A stretch of 7,372 nt of DNA. Source: Muricomes sp. (GTDB lineage: Bacteria > Bacillota > Clostridia > Lachnospirales > Lachnospiraceae). This document shows positions 6,745 to 7,372 of this stretch, piece after piece. How positions within the stretch are numbered: the first letter of the stretch is position 1; each line of letters begins with the position of its first letter. The translations under genes were made by a program, and so were the position numbers. The stretch spans positions 1 through 7,372 of the forward strand of contig JAHHTM010000055.1 in assembly GCA_020024675.1 (NCBI GenBank). The letters are read 5' to 3'. The notes beneath the pieces were generated by a model, which was not told the origin of the DNA, made no database searches, and was given only the letters and a program-made list of their open reading frames with translations.

Positions 6745-7325
6745 TGAAAGAGCGATTAGATGTTCTGCTTGTGAAAAGAAATCTTGCAGAATCAAGAGAA
6801 AAAGCGAAAGCAATCATTATGTCTGGAAATGTATTCGTTGAAAATGAAAGAGAAGATAAAGCAGGTACTACATTTTCAGATGATGTTAAAATAGAAATTA
6901 AAGGGCATACGTTAAAATACGTAAGTCGAGGTGGATTGAAGCTTGAGAAGGCTATGCAGAATTTTGATGTAACTGTAGACGGAAAAGTCTGTACAGATGT
7001 AGGATCTTCTACAGGAGGATTTACAGACTGTATGCTTCAAAATGGAGCTGTGAAAGTTTTTGCCATTGATGTTGGAAGAGGACAACTTGATTGGAAGCTT
7101 AGACAGGATGAACGCGTTGTCTGTATGGAAAAGACAAATATCCGTTATGTTACTCCGGAGGATATTGGCGAACCGATTGATTTTTCTTCAATAGATGTCT
7201 CATTTATATCTCTTACAAAAGTGTTAGAACCAATCCGAAATTATCTCACAGACGAAGGCGAAATTGTTGCACTAATTAAACCACAGTTTGAAGCCGGAAG
7301 AGAAAAAGTAGGAAATAAGGTGTAG
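6744..7325 (+). CDS. tlyA: TlyA-family rRNA 2'-O-methyltransferase (hemolysin A family), frame broken near 7320
   Basis: TlyA proteins have an N-terminal S4 RNA-binding domain (about 1-60) and an FtsJ-like SAM-dependent methyltransferase domain. Characterised members 2'-O-methylate cytidines in 16S and/or 23S rRNA; the hemolysin name is historical. Visible are the S4 sequence R-L-D-V-L-L-V-K-R with S-R-E-K-A-K-A-I-I, then S-R-G-G-L-K-L (61-67), the SAM loop D-V-G-S-S-T-G-G-F-T-D (85-95), I-D-V-S-F-I-S (150-156) and I-K-P-Q-F-E-A-G-R-E (178-187). The catalytic lysines and aspartate are present. The ATG at 6744 is chosen because it overlaps the dxs stop as TGATG; GTG at 6741 is a possible start two... 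one codon earlier. Full-length relatives have about 270 residues. This frame stops after 193, followed at once by expected TlyA sequence in another frame, so it is a frameshifted gene or a sequence error. Confidence 0.88.
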   Translation: MKERLDVLLVKRNLAESREKAKAIIMSGNVFVENEREDKAGTTFSDDVKIEIKGHTLKYVSRGGLKLEKAMQNFDVTVDGKVCTDVGSSTGGFTDCMLQNGAVKVFAIDVGRGQLDWKLRQDERVVCMEKTNIRYVTPEDIGEPIDFSSIDVSFISLTKVLEPIRNYLTDEGEIVALIKPQFEAGREKVGNKV

Positions 7326-7372
7326 TAAGAGAAAAAAGTACGCATCATGAAGTAATACAGAAAGTTGCAGAG
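7322..7372 (+). pseudogene. tlyA: continuation of tlyA in the shifted frame, cut by the window end
   Basis: Read from 7322, the last 51 bases translate without a stop to V-V-R-E-K-S-T-H-H-E-V-I-Q-K-V-A-E. This is what TlyA proteins carry directly after the K-P-Q-F-E-A-G-R-E-K-V-G-x-K-G stretch. Inserting one G near 7319-7320 would give AAG-GGT-GTA-GTA and restore both the expected glycine and one continuous frame. The rest of the C-terminus lies beyond the window. Confidence 0.8.

Noticed and set aside
7311..7325. Programmed -1 frameshift in tlyA instead of a lesion
   Set aside because: The bases before the stop (GGA-AAT-AAG) do not form a usable slippery heptamer: after a -1 slip the A-site codon would be TAA. 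No clear downstream stimulatory structure is visible, and TlyA is not known to use frameshifting.

Overview
The window looks like a chromosomal segment from an AT-rich, low-GC Gram-positive bacterium, most likely a Clostridia member and plausibly Lachnospiraceae. That rests on the gene content and order, strong AAGGAGG-type ribosome binding sites, AGA/ATA-rich codon use in the housekeeping genes, and the resemblance of the proteins to Firmicutes families. The genus cannot be fixed from the sequence alone. Every convincing gene is on the + strand.

Region 1 (1-2017) is a sugar phosphotransferase module. It holds the 3' part of a glucose-family EIIA gene (start lies before the window), a 31-base inverted repeat in the gap, and a complete EIICB permease closest to the N-acetylglucosamine transporters NagE/NagP. 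It ends in a strong rho-independent terminator with a 13-bp stem. EIIA would pass phosphate from HPr to the EIIB cysteine of the permease, which phosphorylates the sugar as it enters.

Region 2 (2030-7372) starts at a good sigma-A type promoter a few bases after that terminator. It is a compact housekeeping operon: nusB, xseA, xseB, ispA, dxs, tlyA. xseA/xseB, xseB/ispA and dxs/tlyA overlap, and the other junctions are short gaps with strong ribosome binding sites. The genes combine rRNA antitermination (NusB), exonuclease VII (XseA and XseB), the first step of the MEP isoprenoid pathway (Dxs), short-chain prenyl diphosphate synthesis (IspA) and an rRNA 2'-O-methyltransferase (TlyA). The order matches the nusB-(folD)-xseA-xseB-ispA-dxs-tlyA order known from Bacillus and clostridia, but without folD.

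The main anomaly is at the right edge. The tlyA frame stops after 193 codons, just after the catalytic K-P-Q-F-E motif. The next 51 bases continue the expected TlyA sequence in another frame, as if one G had been lost near 7319-7320. This is either a real lesion or a sequencing or assembly error near an end. I found no evidence of a previously undescribed system, mobile element, CRISPR array or RNA gene. The rest of the window is ordinary core and sugar-transport sequence.
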